Part shown: piece by piece, positions 16,231 through 24,944 of the stretch | How positions within the stretch are numbered: the stretch's first letter is position 1 | How the letters are laid out: each line of letters starts with the position of its first letter | NCBI RefSeq assembly: GCF_013391105.1 | Contig: NZ_CP058335.1 | Coordinates: 992,001 to 1,056,000, forward strand | Length of the DNA stretch: 64,000 nt | From: Natronomonas salina | GTDB lineage: Archaea; Halobacteriota; Halobacteria; Halobacteriales; Haloarculaceae | Direction of reading: 5' to 3' | Translations under genes and position numbers: made by a program | Notes under the pieces: model-generated | Seen by the model: the letters and a program-made list of their open reading frames with translations, nothing else | Database searches by the model: none | What the model was told of the DNA's origin: nothing

Positions 16231-18492
16231 TCAGCCCTGTACCTCGTAGACGACGACCGAACCCTGCTCGAAGGCCACCTCGAGGTCCGGGTGGTCCTCG
16301 ACGGTGAGGTCGTACGCTCGCCGTTCGACGGGGCCGACGTAGACGTACTCGACGTCGTAGCGCTCGAAGAGTTCGGTCTGCCGGTCGGCCGACCCCTCGT
16401 AGATCGTCCCGACGTCCGAGAGCCGCCGCTGGTAGGGTGCCTCGCCGCGGTACTGCGCCTCGTGGAACCACCCGAGGACGGTCGGGACGCCGGTGAGGCT
16501 CGACGGCGCCGACGCCCCCTTGTCGTAACTATCGCTGTCGACCCGGTCGTAGTCCCACCAGTACCCGCCCGGTGCCGCGGTCACGATGGTCGGCTGGCCC
16601 TCGCGGTCGTCCAGCCAGTCGATAGCGGCCGCCTCGTCGGGGTACTCCGCGTCGGTGTACGCCGTCCCGTCGAGCGTCGGTCCGTCGGCGCCGACGGGGT
16701 CGTGCTCGAAGTGCGCTGGAACGGCGAAGCCGGCGTACAGGCCCGTCGCCAGGAGCACCGCCACGCCGAGGGCGGTGCCCGCGGTCCGCCACTGGGGCGT
16801 GTCGACCGACGGCAGCGCGCCGGCGGGGTCGAACAGCCGCGCGAGCGCGACGCCGGCCGCCGGCGCCCAGAGCACCCACACCTGCATGTACACCTTGAAG
16901 ACGGTGTTCAGCCGCTCGGGGGCGCCCGGGTCGACGACGTAGACGAACTCGACGAGGAGGACGAGACCGAAGCCGGCGAGCATCAGCAGCGCCTCGAACC
17001 CGGCGTCGGCGCGCTCCCGGAGCAGCAGCCACGCCGCCGCGACGAGCGGGCCGAACAGCACCAGCGCCGCGAACCCGGCCAGCCAGACCCCGAGGCAGAA
17101 GACCCCGGCGTTGACGATCCAGGCGATCGCTCGCGGCGGCCGTTCGACGGTGACGAGCCCGGCGACCCGACCCGCGAGATACGGGACGAAGACCAGCAGG
17201 AAGCCGCCGTGGACGATCAGCAACTGTCCCATGCCGGTGCGCGAGGGGAACAGTCCGACGCTCCGGGTCGACGCGCTGCCGAGCCAGAACGGCAATACGA
17301 CCAGCGCGCCCGCGACGACGAGCGCGACGGCCGCGACCAGCGCCAGCCCGTCGCGGCGGAACTCCTCGGCCAGCCCCTCGCGTTCGGGGAGGCGCTCGGC
17401 GGCCGACGTCGGCAACAGCGTCGCGGGATCGCTCGGTGCGAAGGCGACCGTGAGCGCGACCAGCCCGCCGGCCGTCGGGACGTCCCACGTGTTGACGACC
17501 GCCAGCAGCCCGACGACCGGCGCGACCGCGACCAGGAGGAGTCGCCGGCGCGTCCGCTCCGTCGCCGGCGTCAGCCAGTAGCTGAAACACAGCGCCGCGA
17601 CGAGCAGCAGGAACGGCGTACCCATCATGTGGGCGTGGAGGTCGCCGTTGAGCCACGCGAACAGCGGGAACTCGTTTATCGCGCCGTCGACGACCCGGCT
17701 CGCCGGCCAGTAGGAGAACTCCGCCGGCGACCACGACAGCGCCTCCGACTCGCCGCTCACCCCCGGGATAGCGGTAACGAGCGAGTTCGGGAGCAGCCAC
17801 GCGAGGGTCTGCCCCGCGGTGTGGAGGTTCCCGGCGACGCCGACGAAGAACGCGCCGAGGCCCGCGGCGACCCGGACCGGGGCGTCGCGGTTCGCGGCGA
17901 CCGCGCCGGCCAGCCCGTAGGCCGTCGTGACGAGGGACGCGTAGAATCCCGCCAGCGCGAGGTTGTAGGCGAACCGCGGGGCGGTGCCGGTGAAGATCGT
18001 GAGGAGTGCCGTGAGCATCTGGCCGCCGTAGTAGTACCTGACGCTCTCGCCGGCGAACCACATGTCCTCAGGCGGGAGCGAGCCGGCCCGGAGCGTCGAC
18101 CGGACCAGCCCGTAGTCGAGGAACTTCTCGCCGGTGGCCAGCGGGAGCGGCGCGATGGCGGGCGAGACCGAACGGACGGCGACGAGAAAGCAGAAGGCGA
18201 CGGCGAAGACGGCGGCGGCCTCGGCGTAGGCGCGCTCGTCGACGGCCTCGCGGTCGCCGACGGTCGCGCTCGCGAGGACGATGGCGGCGAGAGAGACCAG
18301 CAGAGCCGGCCAGCCGAAGGCGACGTGGCCGACGAGGTACCCGACGACGCCGACGGTCGTAAGTCCGACCGGGATCGCGAAGGCGGCCCCGGCGTCGCGG
18401 AACCGGGGGAACAGCGCGGCCGCCAGCGGGAGCGTAGCGAGACCGACGACGAGATACATGGCGAGCCACAGCGCGACGAGCCCGAACTCCAT
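16231..18492 (-). CDS. DUF2298 multi-pass membrane protein (YYY family)
   Basis: A protein of about 753 residues with around 12 transmembrane helices. It belongs to DUF2298, which resembles the membrane-embedded glycosyltransferase folds. Marks include the LPPEDMWFAGESVRYYYGG loop with conserved Tyr residues after helix 5, the ELFAWLNGDLHAHMMGTPF-like segment with paired His (near residue 285), and VDPGAPERLNTVFKVYMQ in the second half. It ends in a soluble C-terminal domain of about 160 residues. The activity is unproven; a lipid-linked sugar transferase is a reasonable inference because the divergent neighbours are a GT2 enzyme and a GtrA protein. I used ATG 18492 rather than GTG 18540, since a GTATAC box lies 28 nt before it. 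Confidence 0.85.
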   Translation of the reverse strand: MEFGLVALWLAMYLVVGLATLPLAAALFPRFRDAGAAFAIPVGLTTVGVVGYLVGHVAFGWPALLVSLAAIVLASATVGDREAVDERAYAEAAAVFAVAFCFLVAVRSVSPAIAPLPLATGEKFLDYGLVRSTLRAGSLPPEDMWFAGESVRYYYGGQMLTALLTIFTGTAPRFAYNLALAGFYASLVTTAYGLAGAVAANRDAPVRVAAGLGAFFVGVAGNLHTAGQTLAWLLPNSLVTAIPGVSGESEALSWSPAEFSYWPASRVVDGAINEFPLFAWLNGDLHAHMMGTPFLLLVAALCFSYWLTPATERTRRRLLLVAVAPVVGLLAVVNTWDVPTAGGLVALTVAFAPSDPATLLPTSAAERLPEREGLAEEFRRDGLALVAAVALVVAGALVVLPFWLGSASTRSVGLFPSRTGMGQLLIVHGGFLLVFVPYLAGRVAGLVTVERPPRAIAWIVNAGVFCLGVWLAGFAALVLFGPLVAAAWLLLRERADAGFEALLMLAGFGLVLLVEFVYVVDPGAPERLNTVFKVYMQVWVLWAPAAGVALARLFDPAGALPSVDTPQWRTAGTALGVAVLLATGLYAGFAVPAHFEHDPVGADGPTLDGTAYTDAEYPDEAAAIDWLDDREGQPTIVTAAPGGYWWDYDRVDSDSYDKGASAPSSLTGVPTVLGWFHEAQYRGEAPYQRRLSDVGTIYEGSADRQTELFERYDVEYVYVGPVERRAYDLTVEDHPDLEVAFEQGSVVVYEVQG

Positions 18493-18516
18493 ACCGCGTA
18501 GGGCCGGATGCGACCC

Positions 18517-18522
18517 GTATAC
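18517..18522 (-). promoter_or_regulatory. TATA-like box for the DUF2298 gene
   Basis: GTATAC is palindromic and lies about 28 nt upstream of ATG 18492 on the minus strand. It would place a leaderless start there and argues against the upstream GTG start. Confidence 0.45.
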
Positions 18523-18587
18523 CTCTTGCGGACCTGTCACTGTCGAGAGTCGAACCGTTTTTGCTCGACGCCCCGCGATGGGGGGAC

Positions 18588-19370
18588 ATGACGAGTCTCG
18601 GGGTCGTCGTCCCCGCCTTCCACCCCGACGTCGACCGGCTGAACACGTACCTCGAAGCCCTCCATTCGAAGCTCTCCCCCCACGTCCTCCGCGTCGAGCT
18701 GGACGCCGCCGACGCGGAGACCCAGGAAGCCGTCGCCTCGTTCGACCTCCCCGTCGAGGTGCACTCGGTCCCCTACCGCCGCGGCAAGGGCGCCGCGATC
18801 ACCGAGGGGTTCGAGTCGCTGGACACAGACCGGCTCGCGTTCGTCGACGCCGACGGGAGCACGCCCGCGGCCGAACTCGCGCGCATCGTGGCCAAACTCG
18901 GAGCCGCCGACGTCGCCGTCGGGTCGCGACGCCACCCCGACGCGCGGGTCGTCGGCCACCAGACGTTCGCCCGGCGGTTCCTCGGCGACGGCTTCGCCTG
19001 GCTCGCCCGGCGTCTGCTCGACGCGGAGCTGTACGACTACCAGTGCGGTGCGAAGGCGCTGTCCGCGGACGCGTGGAGCAGGGTGCGCAGCCACCTCTAC
19101 GAGTCGGGGTTCGCCTGGGACATCGAACTCGTCGCGATGGCTGCCGCCATCGGCCTTGAGATCGAGGAGGTACCGATCGAGTGGGAGGACATGCCCGGGT
19201 CCACCGTCGACCCGATCTCGACGTCGCTCTCGCTGGGCGCCGCGCTGTTAGCCGCCCGCCACCGGGCCAAACGCCTGCAGGACAGTCGCATCCACGGCGC
19301 GATCGCTGCGACCCGCGAGGGGTCCCTTCCTCTGGTCGAGCGCGAACGCGCCGACGACGGGGGGCGGTGA
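18588..19370 (+). CDS. Family 2 glycosyltransferase (dolichyl-phosphate sugar synthase-like)
   Basis: A 260-residue GT2 protein. The N-terminal nucleotide-sugar domain starts SLGVVVPAFHPD and has the metal-binding region FVDADGSTP (DXD-like) near residue 87, a GSRRHPDA loop, and the acceptor-side QCGAKALSADAW and GFAWDIELVAMAAAIG motifs. The latter are typical of dolichyl-phosphate mannose or glucose synthases and of AglD-type haloarchaeal enzymes. It has no membrane segment of its own. It is followed one base after its stop codon by a GtrA family protein. These pairs usually transfer a sugar to a polyprenyl carrier and move it across the membrane. It is divergent from the DUF2298 gene. Confidence 0.88.
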   Translation: MTSLGVVVPAFHPDVDRLNTYLEALHSKLSPHVLRVELDAADAETQEAVASFDLPVEVHSVPYRRGKGAAITEGFESLDTDRLAFVDADGSTPAAELARIVAKLGAADVAVGSRRHPDARVVGHQTFARRFLGDGFAWLARRLLDAELYDYQCGAKALSADAWSRVRSHLYESGFAWDIELVAMAAAIGLEIEEVPIEWEDMPGSTVDPISTSLSLGAALLAARHRAKRLQDSRIHGAIAATREGSLPLVERERADDGGR

Positions 19371-19371
19371 G

Positions 19372-19842
19372 GTGGGAGTCGTCGAGGTGGTCCGGGCGCG
19401 GCTCCAGGCGCTCGCGGCGGCGGACCGGATCGGCCAGTTCGTCTCCGTCGGCGTCGCCGGCGCCACGCTGGAGACCGTCGTCGTCGCCGTCCTCACCGCG
19501 GGACTGGCGGTCCAGCCCCTCCCGGCGAAGTTCGTCGGCGCGGAGGCCTCGATCACCCTCATGTTCCTGCTGAACGACCGCTGGACGTTCGCCGGCGAGG
19601 GCGGCGCGGGGATCGTCTCGCGGCTCCGCCGGTACGTGAAGTCCCACACGGTCCGGCTGGGCGGGCTGGCAGTCGCCTTCGGCACGCTGTACCTGCTCAC
19701 GTCGTGGACGGACGTCGAACTGCTGCTGCTCGGCCGCGACTTCTGGCCGACGGTCGCGAACGTGATCGCCATCGGTGCCGGAATGTCGCTCAACTACGTC
19801 GCCGAGAGCCTGATCACCTGGCGGGTCCACGACTCGCGGTAA
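19372..19842 (+). CDS. GtrA family membrane protein
   Basis: A 156-residue protein with four predicted transmembrane helices (IGQFVSVGVAGATLETVVV, EASITLMFLLNDRWTF, GGLAVAFGTLYLL and VANVIAIGAGMSLNYVAESL). The LNDRWTF signature after helix 2 marks the GtrA family, thought to flip lipid-linked sugars or aid their synthesis. GTG 19372 is used as start, one base after the glycosyltransferase stop. A functional pair with that enzyme is likely. It ends 60 bp before the initiator tRNA gene. Confidence 0.85.
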   Translation: MGVVEVVRARLQALAAADRIGQFVSVGVAGATLETVVVAVLTAGLAVQPLPAKFVGAEASITLMFLLNDRWTFAGEGGAGIVSRLRRYVKSHTVRLGGLAVAFGTLYLLTSWTDVELLLLGRDFWPTVANVIAIGAGMSLNYVAESLITWRVHDSR

Positions 19843-19870
19843 GATTCCACAGACGGCAGGTCAATCACAA

Positions 19871-19880
19871 CCCTTAATGG
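19871..19880 (+). promoter_or_regulatory. Likely promoter of initiator tRNA gene
   Basis: CCCTTAATGG lies about 27 nt before the mature tRNA 5' end and is the only AT-rich block in this spacer. Confidence 0.35.
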
Positions 19881-19902
19881 GCGGACCGGATTACGAGAAG
19901 AC

Positions 19903-19977
19903 AGCGGGATGGGATAGCCAGGAGATTCCGCCGGGCTCATAACCCGGAGATCGGTAGTTCAAATCTACCTCCCGCTA
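19903..19977 (+). tRNA. Initiator tRNA-Met (CAT)
   Basis: A 75-nt cloverleaf without encoded CCA. The acceptor stem AGCGGGA pairs with TCCCGCT, starting with an A1-T72 pair. The anticodon stem CCGGG/CCCGG has three consecutive G-C pairs, the hallmark of an initiator, and the anticodon is CAT at 19938-19940. The T arm GGTAG-TTCAAAT-CTACC is complete. Downstream, TTCTGTC (19980-19986) and its complement GACAGAA (20066-20072) enclose about 80 bp of spacer without a gene. Confidence 0.95.
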
Positions 19978-20099
19978 CTTTCTGTCGCGAATCAGACGAG
20001 GAGCGAAAGCGACGAGTCCGGTGAGCGACGAACGAGTCCGTCGCCGGTGAAATCCGTACGAATGAGACAGAAGAAGCGTCCGTGGGGATAGCCGGTCGG

Positions 20100-20669
20100 T
20101 CAGTCGTCGCCGTGTTCGTCGACGATGACGACCTCGCCGTCGACGACGTCGACGTTGATGAGCGTCTTCGCGGTGTACGGCGACTCCTCCAGTTTGTTCT
20201 CGCCGCCGACCTTCTTGATGACGGCGACGACGTCGACCAGGTCGGCGCCGATGTCCTCGAGGGCGTCGCAGATGGCCGACAGCGTGCCGCCGGTCGAGAG
20301 GACGTCGTCGAGGACGAGCACGCGGTCGCCCTCCTCGACATCGTTGATGTACATCTGGTTCTCCGAGTAGCCGGTCTGCTGGAACAGCGGCGTCTCGCCG
20401 TCGAGGCCGTACTCGCGCTTCCGGATGACGACCAGCGGGATGTCGGTCATCAGCGAGACCGCCGTGGAGATGTGGATGCCCATCGCGGCGGGCGTGACGA
20501 TCTTGTCGACGTCCTCGAGCTGGGCCTTGCGGATGATCTTGATGACGATCTCCCGCAAGAGGCTCGGCTCGAGCATCGGCACGCCGTCGCTGATCGGGTG
20601 GACGAAGTAGTGGTAGCCCTCCTTCTCGATGATCGGCGCGTCAAGCAGCGACTGCCGGAGCTGGTCCAT
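20100..20669 (-). CDS. hpt: Hypoxanthine/guanine phosphoribosyltransferase
   Basis: A 189-residue type I phosphoribosyltransferase. The PRPP-binding motif [13 protein letters not shown] is at about residue 118, [13 protein letters not shown] corresponds to the early binding loop, and [15 protein letters not shown] is the flexible loop. The enzyme salvages purine bases using PRPP. The archaeal Hpt group has this length and an N-terminal [21 protein letters not shown]. It is a single gene with a TATA-like element 27 nt upstream. Confidence 0.9.
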   Translation of the reverse strand: MDQLRQSLLDAPIIEKEGYHYFVHPISDGVPMLEPSLLREIVIKIIRKAQLEDVDKIVTPAAMGIHISTAVSLMTDIPLVVIRKREYGLDGETPLFQQTGYSENQMYINDVEEGDRVLVLDDVLSTGGTLSAICDALEDIGADLVDVVAVIKKVGGENKLEESPYTAKTLINVDVVDGEVVIVDEHGDD

Positions 20670-20691
20670 GCCCAGGGTATCGAGAGCCGGG

Positions 20692-20701
20692 GGTAAAAGT
20701 T
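20692..20701 (-). promoter_or_regulatory. TATA-like box of hpt
   Basis: On the minus strand AACTTTTACC is about 27 nt before ATG 20669, consistent with a leaderless transcript. Confidence 0.45.
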
Positions 20702-20758
20702 GACGATAGCGCTCGCCGCGTCGACCGGCGACCCCCGGCCGCTCCTATCCCCCGTCAG

Positions 20759-21205
20759 TCAGCACTCCCAGCGGCCGATAACGTACGAGCGGTCCTCGGA
20801 GCCGCGGTCCCAGACGATCAGCACCGTCGAATCCGGAGTCACCCCGGCGAGGATGATGGCGTCGCCGGCGTGGATTCGTCCGTCGTCGCCCCACCGGCGG
20901 GTCTCGGTGTCGCCGCCGCTCCGGCGGACCACGTACACCTCGTCGCCCGGGGGCGAGTCGCCACTCCGGTGGGTGATCGTCAGCCGGTCGTCGCCGGCGT
21001 CGTACGCGAAGTCGAAGGCGACGTAGGGCACGTCCTCGCCCGGGCTGGTGTAGTTCTGGAAGACGACGAACCCGAAGAACATCGAGAGGATGACCGTCGT
21101 CCCCACGATGACGACCACCGCCGTCGCCTCGTTCTGCCCGCGTTCGTCGTCCAGCACGGCCCCCAGTTCGGGGAGCCGGGAGAAAAGCGCTCGTGCGGAT
21201 GCCAC
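20759..21205 (-). CDS. Archaeal pilin-like protein
   Basis: A 148-residue protein with a short charged N-terminus (about 30 residues ending DDERGQNEA), one hydrophobic helix (about residues 29-48, TAVVVIVGTTVILSMFFGFV), and a beta-rich C-terminal domain with DFAYDAGDDRLTITHRSGD, the pattern seen in haloarchaeal type IV pilin N-terminal domain proteins (PF07790-like). PibD would cut before the hydrophobic helix. The usual RGVSPVIG motif is replaced by ERGQNEATAV, so it is a divergent member. No pilus assembly genes are nearby. It is followed by the coaBC gene in the upstream direction with 39 bp between them. Confidence 0.65.
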   Translation of the reverse strand: MASARALFSRLPELGAVLDDERGQNEATAVVVIVGTTVILSMFFGFVVFQNYTSPGEDVPYVAFDFAYDAGDDRLTITHRSGDSPPGDEVYVVRRSGGDTETRRWGDDGRIHAGDAIILAGVTPDSTVLIVWDRGSEDRSYVIGRWEC

Positions 21206-21244
21206 TCGCTGAGTCGGGTGCAGGCCGTTGCGGCGTCCCGGAGG

Positions 21245-22423
21245 TCAGTCGCCGTCGTCGTCGCCGTTGCCGCGGAGTTCCGCGGCCAGTTCGTCGGCGA
21301 GCAGGCCGCCGATCTTCGACTTGCTGCCCCGGTGCTTCTGGACCGTTTCGGGGCGGACGACCAGCACGCGGGTGGTGTCCTCGCCCATCACGCTGGCGTC
21401 GTTGGCGACGACGAACGCCAGACCGGCCCGCTCGAGGGTCTCCCGGGCCTGCGCGACCATCGCGTCGTCGTCGCCGCTGGACTCGACCTTGAAGCCGACG
21501 ATGGCGAGGTCCAGGTGCTCCGAGCGGACCTCGTCGATGAGCTTCGGCGTCGGCTCGAGGTCGAGCGTCAGGTCCTGCCCGGAGCGGATCTTCTCGGGGG
21601 CGGCGTCGACCGTGTAGTCGCCGATGGCGGCGGCGGAGACGAGCGCGTCGGCGTCGTCGGCGACCGACTGGACGGCCTCCAGCATCTCCGCGGCGCTCTC
21701 GACGGGCCGGACGTCTGCGTAGGGGACCTCCGGGCCGTCGTGGACCAGGGTGACGTCGGCGCCGCGGGCGTAGCAGGCCCTCGCGACCGCCCGGCCGGTC
21801 CGGCCCGACGCGCGGTTCGAGATGACCCGGACGGGGTCGATGGACTCGCTGGTCGCGCCGCTGGTGACGACGACATGGTCGCCGTCGAGCGGCCGGTCGC
21901 CGGCGGCCCGCGCCACGTCGACGACGATGGCCTCCTCGGTCGCGATCTTCGCCTTCCCCTCCTCGAGCCGCGGGTCGACGAAGTCGACGCCCCACGACTC
22001 CAGGGTCTCGATGGCCTCAAGCACCCCCGGGTGGTCGTACATCGGCGCGTGCATCGCGGGCGCGACGACGACCGGGACGTCGGCGCCGAGGGCCGTCGTC
22101 GCGCAGGTCGTCACCGGGGTGTCGTCGACCGCGCTCGCGACCTTGCCGATGGTGTTGGCCGTCGACGGCGCCAGCAGCAGAACGTCGGCCCAGCCGTCGT
22201 AGCCGCAGAGCTCGACGTGCTCGACCGATCCCGTGATCTCGGTCACGGCGGGCCGGTCGGTCGCGAACTCCAGCGACCAGGGGTGGACGATCCCCCGGGC
22301 CGCGCCGGTCATCACCGCGCGGACCTCGGCTCCCTGCCGCCGGAGTTCGTGGGCCAGTTCCACCGTCTTCACCGCCGCGATGGACCCCGAGACCCCCAGC
22401 GCGACGTTGACGCCATCGAGCAT
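21245..22423 (-). CDS. coaBC: Bifunctional phosphopantothenoylcysteine decarboxylase/phosphopantothenate-cysteine ligase
   Basis: A 392-residue two-domain enzyme of coenzyme A synthesis. The N-terminal CoaC half is a flavodoxin-like decarboxylase: VALGVSGSIAAVKTVEL, the LLAPSTANTIGK loop and the PAMHAPMY motif. The C-terminal CoaB half (from about residue 178, VVVTSGATSESIDPVRVISNRASGRTG) ligates cysteine to phosphopantothenate and contains the Lys-rich RSGQDLTLDLEPTPKLI segment. Domain order and length match archaeal CoaBC. It starts 127 bp from the TrxR-like gene upstream on the same strand. Confidence 0.93.
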   Translation of the reverse strand: MLDGVNVALGVSGSIAAVKTVELAHELRRQGAEVRAVMTGAARGIVHPWSLEFATDRPAVTEITGSVEHVELCGYDGWADVLLLAPSTANTIGKVASAVDDTPVTTCATTALGADVPVVVAPAMHAPMYDHPGVLEAIETLESWGVDFVDPRLEEGKAKIATEEAIVVDVARAAGDRPLDGDHVVVTSGATSESIDPVRVISNRASGRTGRAVARACYARGADVTLVHDGPEVPYADVRPVESAAEMLEAVQSVADDADALVSAAAIGDYTVDAAPEKIRSGQDLTLDLEPTPKLIDEVRSEHLDLAIVGFKVESSGDDDAMVAQARETLERAGLAFVVANDASVMGEDTTRVLVVRPETVQKHRGSKSKIGGLLADELAAELRGNGDDDGD

Positions 22424-22550
22424 CGCCGGACGTTCACCCCCGGCGGATAAAAACCATCGTGACTCTTCGCGGGTCGCGGCGAGCGGCGACGACCGCTGCG
22501 GTCGGGCGACGTGTCGCCAGCGACCCGACAGCGACGCCGTCCCGTCCGGT

Positions 22551-23330
22551 CTACTCCTCCTCGCGCTCCTCGGCCACGCTGGGGTGCATCGTCGGGTCGT
22601 CGGGGTGGTGCTCGTCGAAGGCCTCCTGCATGAGCTGCATCGACTCGCGCTCGCGCCGCAGGCGCTCCTGCTCGTCGATCTCCTCGCAGCCTGGCGGCAC
22701 CTCCCGGCCCCGTTCGGTGAAGTAGCCTTCCGGGGCGACCCAGTCGTGGTAGAACGGAACTTCGGACTCGTCGATGAGGGTCAGCGCAACCTCGGCGCCG
22801 TGACCGGCTGCGACGACCGTCTGGTGGGGTTTCTCGGCGAGCCGGCCGGCCGCGTAGAGCCCGTCGACGCCGGCGTGGCCGTAGTCGTCGATGTCCACGT
22901 AGGTCTTCGACCCGCGGTCGGTCAGACCGACGCCCTCGATGCCCTCCAGGTAGCTCGTGTCGGCCCACGAGGCGGCGACGACGTAGTCGGCGCGGAGTTC
23001 GAAGGACTCGGCGTCGCGTGCGTCGTCGGTCCGCGTCTGCACCGCCAGGACGAACCCCTCGCCGGTGGGCTCGAGGTCGGTCACCGCGCCCGCCTCGAAG
23101 AGGCAGCCGTTGCGGCCGGCCTGCTCCTCCAGCAGGTCGAGGAACATCCGGGAGTTCACGCCGGCGGGGAACGCCGGGACGTTCTCGAGGTGGGCGTTCC
23201 GCCGGAGGATCGGTTCGCCGGTGTTGACGACGACGGTGTCGAGGCCGGCCCGGGCGGTGAAGGTCCCGGCCATCAGTCCGGCGGGGCCGCCGCCGACGAT
23301 GACGACTCGCGGCGTCTCGGTGTCGCTCAT
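22551..23330 (-). CDS. Short thioredoxin-reductase-like flavoprotein without CXXC
   Basis: A 259-residue protein with a FAD-binding N-terminus (VVIVGGGPAGLMAGTFTARAG) and the C-terminal FAD motif GLYAAGRLAEKPHQTVVAAGHGAEVA, as in thioredoxin reductases. It is about 60 residues shorter than canonical TrxB. The central NADPH-binding domain and the redox CXXC pair are absent, leaving a direct connection from VVAASWADTSYLEG to the second FAD half. The C-terminal tail (about 60 residues, DWVAPEGYFTERGREVPPGC onward) is unique. It may transfer electrons to or from an unknown partner, not thioredoxin. It is divergent from the ArsA ATPase. Confidence 0.8.
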   Translation of the reverse strand: MSDTETPRVVIVGGGPAGLMAGTFTARAGLDTVVVNTGEPILRRNAHLENVPAFPAGVNSRMFLDLLEEQAGRNGCLFEAGAVTDLEPTGEGFVLAVQTRTDDARDAESFELRADYVVAASWADTSYLEGIEGVGLTDRGSKTYVDIDDYGHAGVDGLYAAGRLAEKPHQTVVAAGHGAEVALTLIDESEVPFYHDWVAPEGYFTERGREVPPGCEEIDEQERLRRERESMQLMQEAFDEHHPDDPTMHPSVAEEREEE

Positions 23331-23412
23331 GCGCGCCGCTTCGACGGCGGCCCGTACAAACGCCTCGGTTTCGCGGCCGATACTTTTTGTCGTGGGCGCT
23401 GGACGTCCGCAC

Positions 23413-24366
23413 GTGACGCAGTACGTACTCTACGGCGGCAAGGGCGGCGTCGGCAAGACCACCTGCGCGGCGGCGACGGCCCTGCAGTACGCCCGCGACG
23501 GCCACTCGACGCTGGTGGTCTCGACGGACCCGGCCCACTCGCTGTCGGACGTTTTCGACTCGCGGGTCGAACCGGAGCCGACGCGCATCCGGGAGGACGT
23601 CGACCTCTGGGCCGTCGAGGTCGACCCCTCGGACCGCATCGGCCAGTACCGCGGGCAGGTCAGCGCCGCGCTCGACGAACTGGAAGACCTCGGCATCTCG
23701 CTGGACGAGGACGACATCGACGAGGTCATCGAGGCCGGCATCGCGCCGGGCACCGACGAGGCCGCCGCGATGGACCTCTTCGTCGACTACATGGACGACC
23801 CGCGGTTCGACTACATCGTCTTCGACACCGCGCCGACGGGCCACACCCTGCGCCTGCTGAAGCTCCCCGACGTGATGAGTTCGGCGATGGGCAAGATGAT
23901 CACCGTCCGCTCGCAGGTCTCGAACCTCGCGGACTCCGTGAAGAGCTTCATGGGCTCCGGCGACGACGAGGAGGCCGACGGCCAGGAGCCGGAGGTCGAG
24001 GTCGACCTGGAGGAGCTACAGGACCGGATGGAGCGGGTCGGCGCTGCGCTGCGGGACCCCGAACGGACCGAGTTCCGGCCGGTCCTCATCCCCGAGACGA
24101 TGGCCGTCCTCGAGACCGAGCGGCTGCTCGCGGAGCTGGACACCTACGACATCCCGGCCGGCCGGGCGATCATCAACAAGGTCATCGAGGACCCGACGCC
24201 GGGCTGTGACCTCTGTCAGTCCCAGGCCGAGAGCCAGCAGAAGCGCATCGCGGAGGCCCGCAAGAAGTTCGACCTCCCGATCACGCTCGTCCCGCAGCTC
24301 CACGGCGAGGTCCACGGGCTGGAGGCCGTCGAGACCGTCGCCGACCGCCTCGAGGCCAACGCTTAG
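23413..24366 (+). CDS. ArsA/Get3 family ATPase
   Basis: A 317-residue P-loop ATPase. The deviant Walker A GGKGGVGKTT is at residues 8-17, with VVSTDPAHSLSDVF next to it, the switch II segment YIVFDTAPTGHTLRLLKLP, and a conserved CXXC (GCDLCQ) in the C-terminal part, which binds zinc at the Get3 dimer interface. An acidic insertion (residues about 180-205) replaces part of the hydrophobic client-binding region. The arsenite Cys triad is not obvious, so a Get3-like role in tail-anchored protein handling is more likely than arsenite export. The GTG start at 23413 is preceded by an AT-rich element near 23380. Confidence 0.87.
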   Translation: MTQYVLYGGKGGVGKTTCAAATALQYARDGHSTLVVSTDPAHSLSDVFDSRVEPEPTRIREDVDLWAVEVDPSDRIGQYRGQVSAALDELEDLGISLDEDDIDEVIEAGIAPGTDEAAAMDLFVDYMDDPRFDYIVFDTAPTGHTLRLLKLPDVMSSAMGKMITVRSQVSNLADSVKSFMGSGDDEEADGQEPEVEVDLEELQDRMERVGAALRDPERTEFRPVLIPETMAVLETERLLAELDTYDIPAGRAIINKVIEDPTPGCDLCQSQAESQQKRIAEARKKFDLPITLVPQLHGEVHGLEAVETVADRLEANA

Positions 24367-24390
24367 GGACGCCGCGCCCGAAATACGCGC

Positions 24391-24894
24391 GTGGACAGCG
24401 TAGAGGTCACCACCGACGTCTTCCTGCCGCCGGCGGAGGTCTACGACTTCCTCCTCGAGTTCGAGGGGTACGCGAAGTACTCCGAGCACCTCGCCGCCGT
24501 CAGGCAGCACGGCGACGGCTCGCCGGGGACCGAGTACGAACTGGACTTCGCGTGGTGGAAGCTCACCTACACCGCCCGCTCGGAGGTGACCGACGTCGAC
24601 CGCCCGCGACGCATCGACTGGCGGGTCGTCAAGGACGTCGACGCCGTCGGCCACTGGCTCGTCGAGCAGGTCGACGACGACCCCGCGAGGACCCGGGTGA
24701 CGCTCTGCGTCAAGTACAGCCCGGAGTCCGCGGACGACAGCATGCTCGACCTCCCGGGATTCGTCTCGCTGGACTGGGTCGTCGACAAGGTCGAACCCAA
24801 GGTCCGCGCCGAGGCCGAACGCGTCGTCCGCCGCATCGTCGCAGACCTGGAGGGCGAACCGCGGGACGTGGACCTCGACATCGAGACGACGTGA
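24391..24894 (+). CDS. SRPBCC superfamily protein (START/Bet v1-like)
   Basis: A 167-residue protein with the helix-grip fold pattern: SVEVTTDVFLPPAEVYDFLLEFEGYAKYSE at the start, GTEYELDFAWWKLTYTARSEV in the middle, and a long C-terminal helix (VVDKVEPKVRAEAERVVRRIVADLEGE). The family covers polyketide cyclases, coenzyme Q-binding Coq10-type proteins and aromatase-like enzymes; here only lipid or quinone binding is suggested. The GTG start at 24391 is 24 bp after the ArsA stop, so the two are probably cotranscribed. Confidence 0.75.
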   Translation: MDSVEVTTDVFLPPAEVYDFLLEFEGYAKYSEHLAAVRQHGDGSPGTEYELDFAWWKLTYTARSEVTDVDRPRRIDWRVVKDVDAVGHWLVEQVDDDPARTRVTLCVKYSPESADDSMLDLPGFVSLDWVVDKVEPKVRAEAERVVRRIVADLEGEPRDVDLDIETT

Positions 24895-24944
24895 GGCTGA
24901 CTCGGATCGAACGCGGGTGAGAAACGGGCGGAACTGCCGACCGG

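Noticed and set aside
18537-19094. A minus-strand frame antisense to the GT2 gene
   Set aside because: It is the complement of a clear glycosyltransferase gene and has antisense-type composition.
19937-20341. A minus-strand frame that ends in VAGGRFELPISGL
   Set aside because: It reads across the tRNA gene and the antisense of hpt; such endings are a common false protein caused by tRNA genes.
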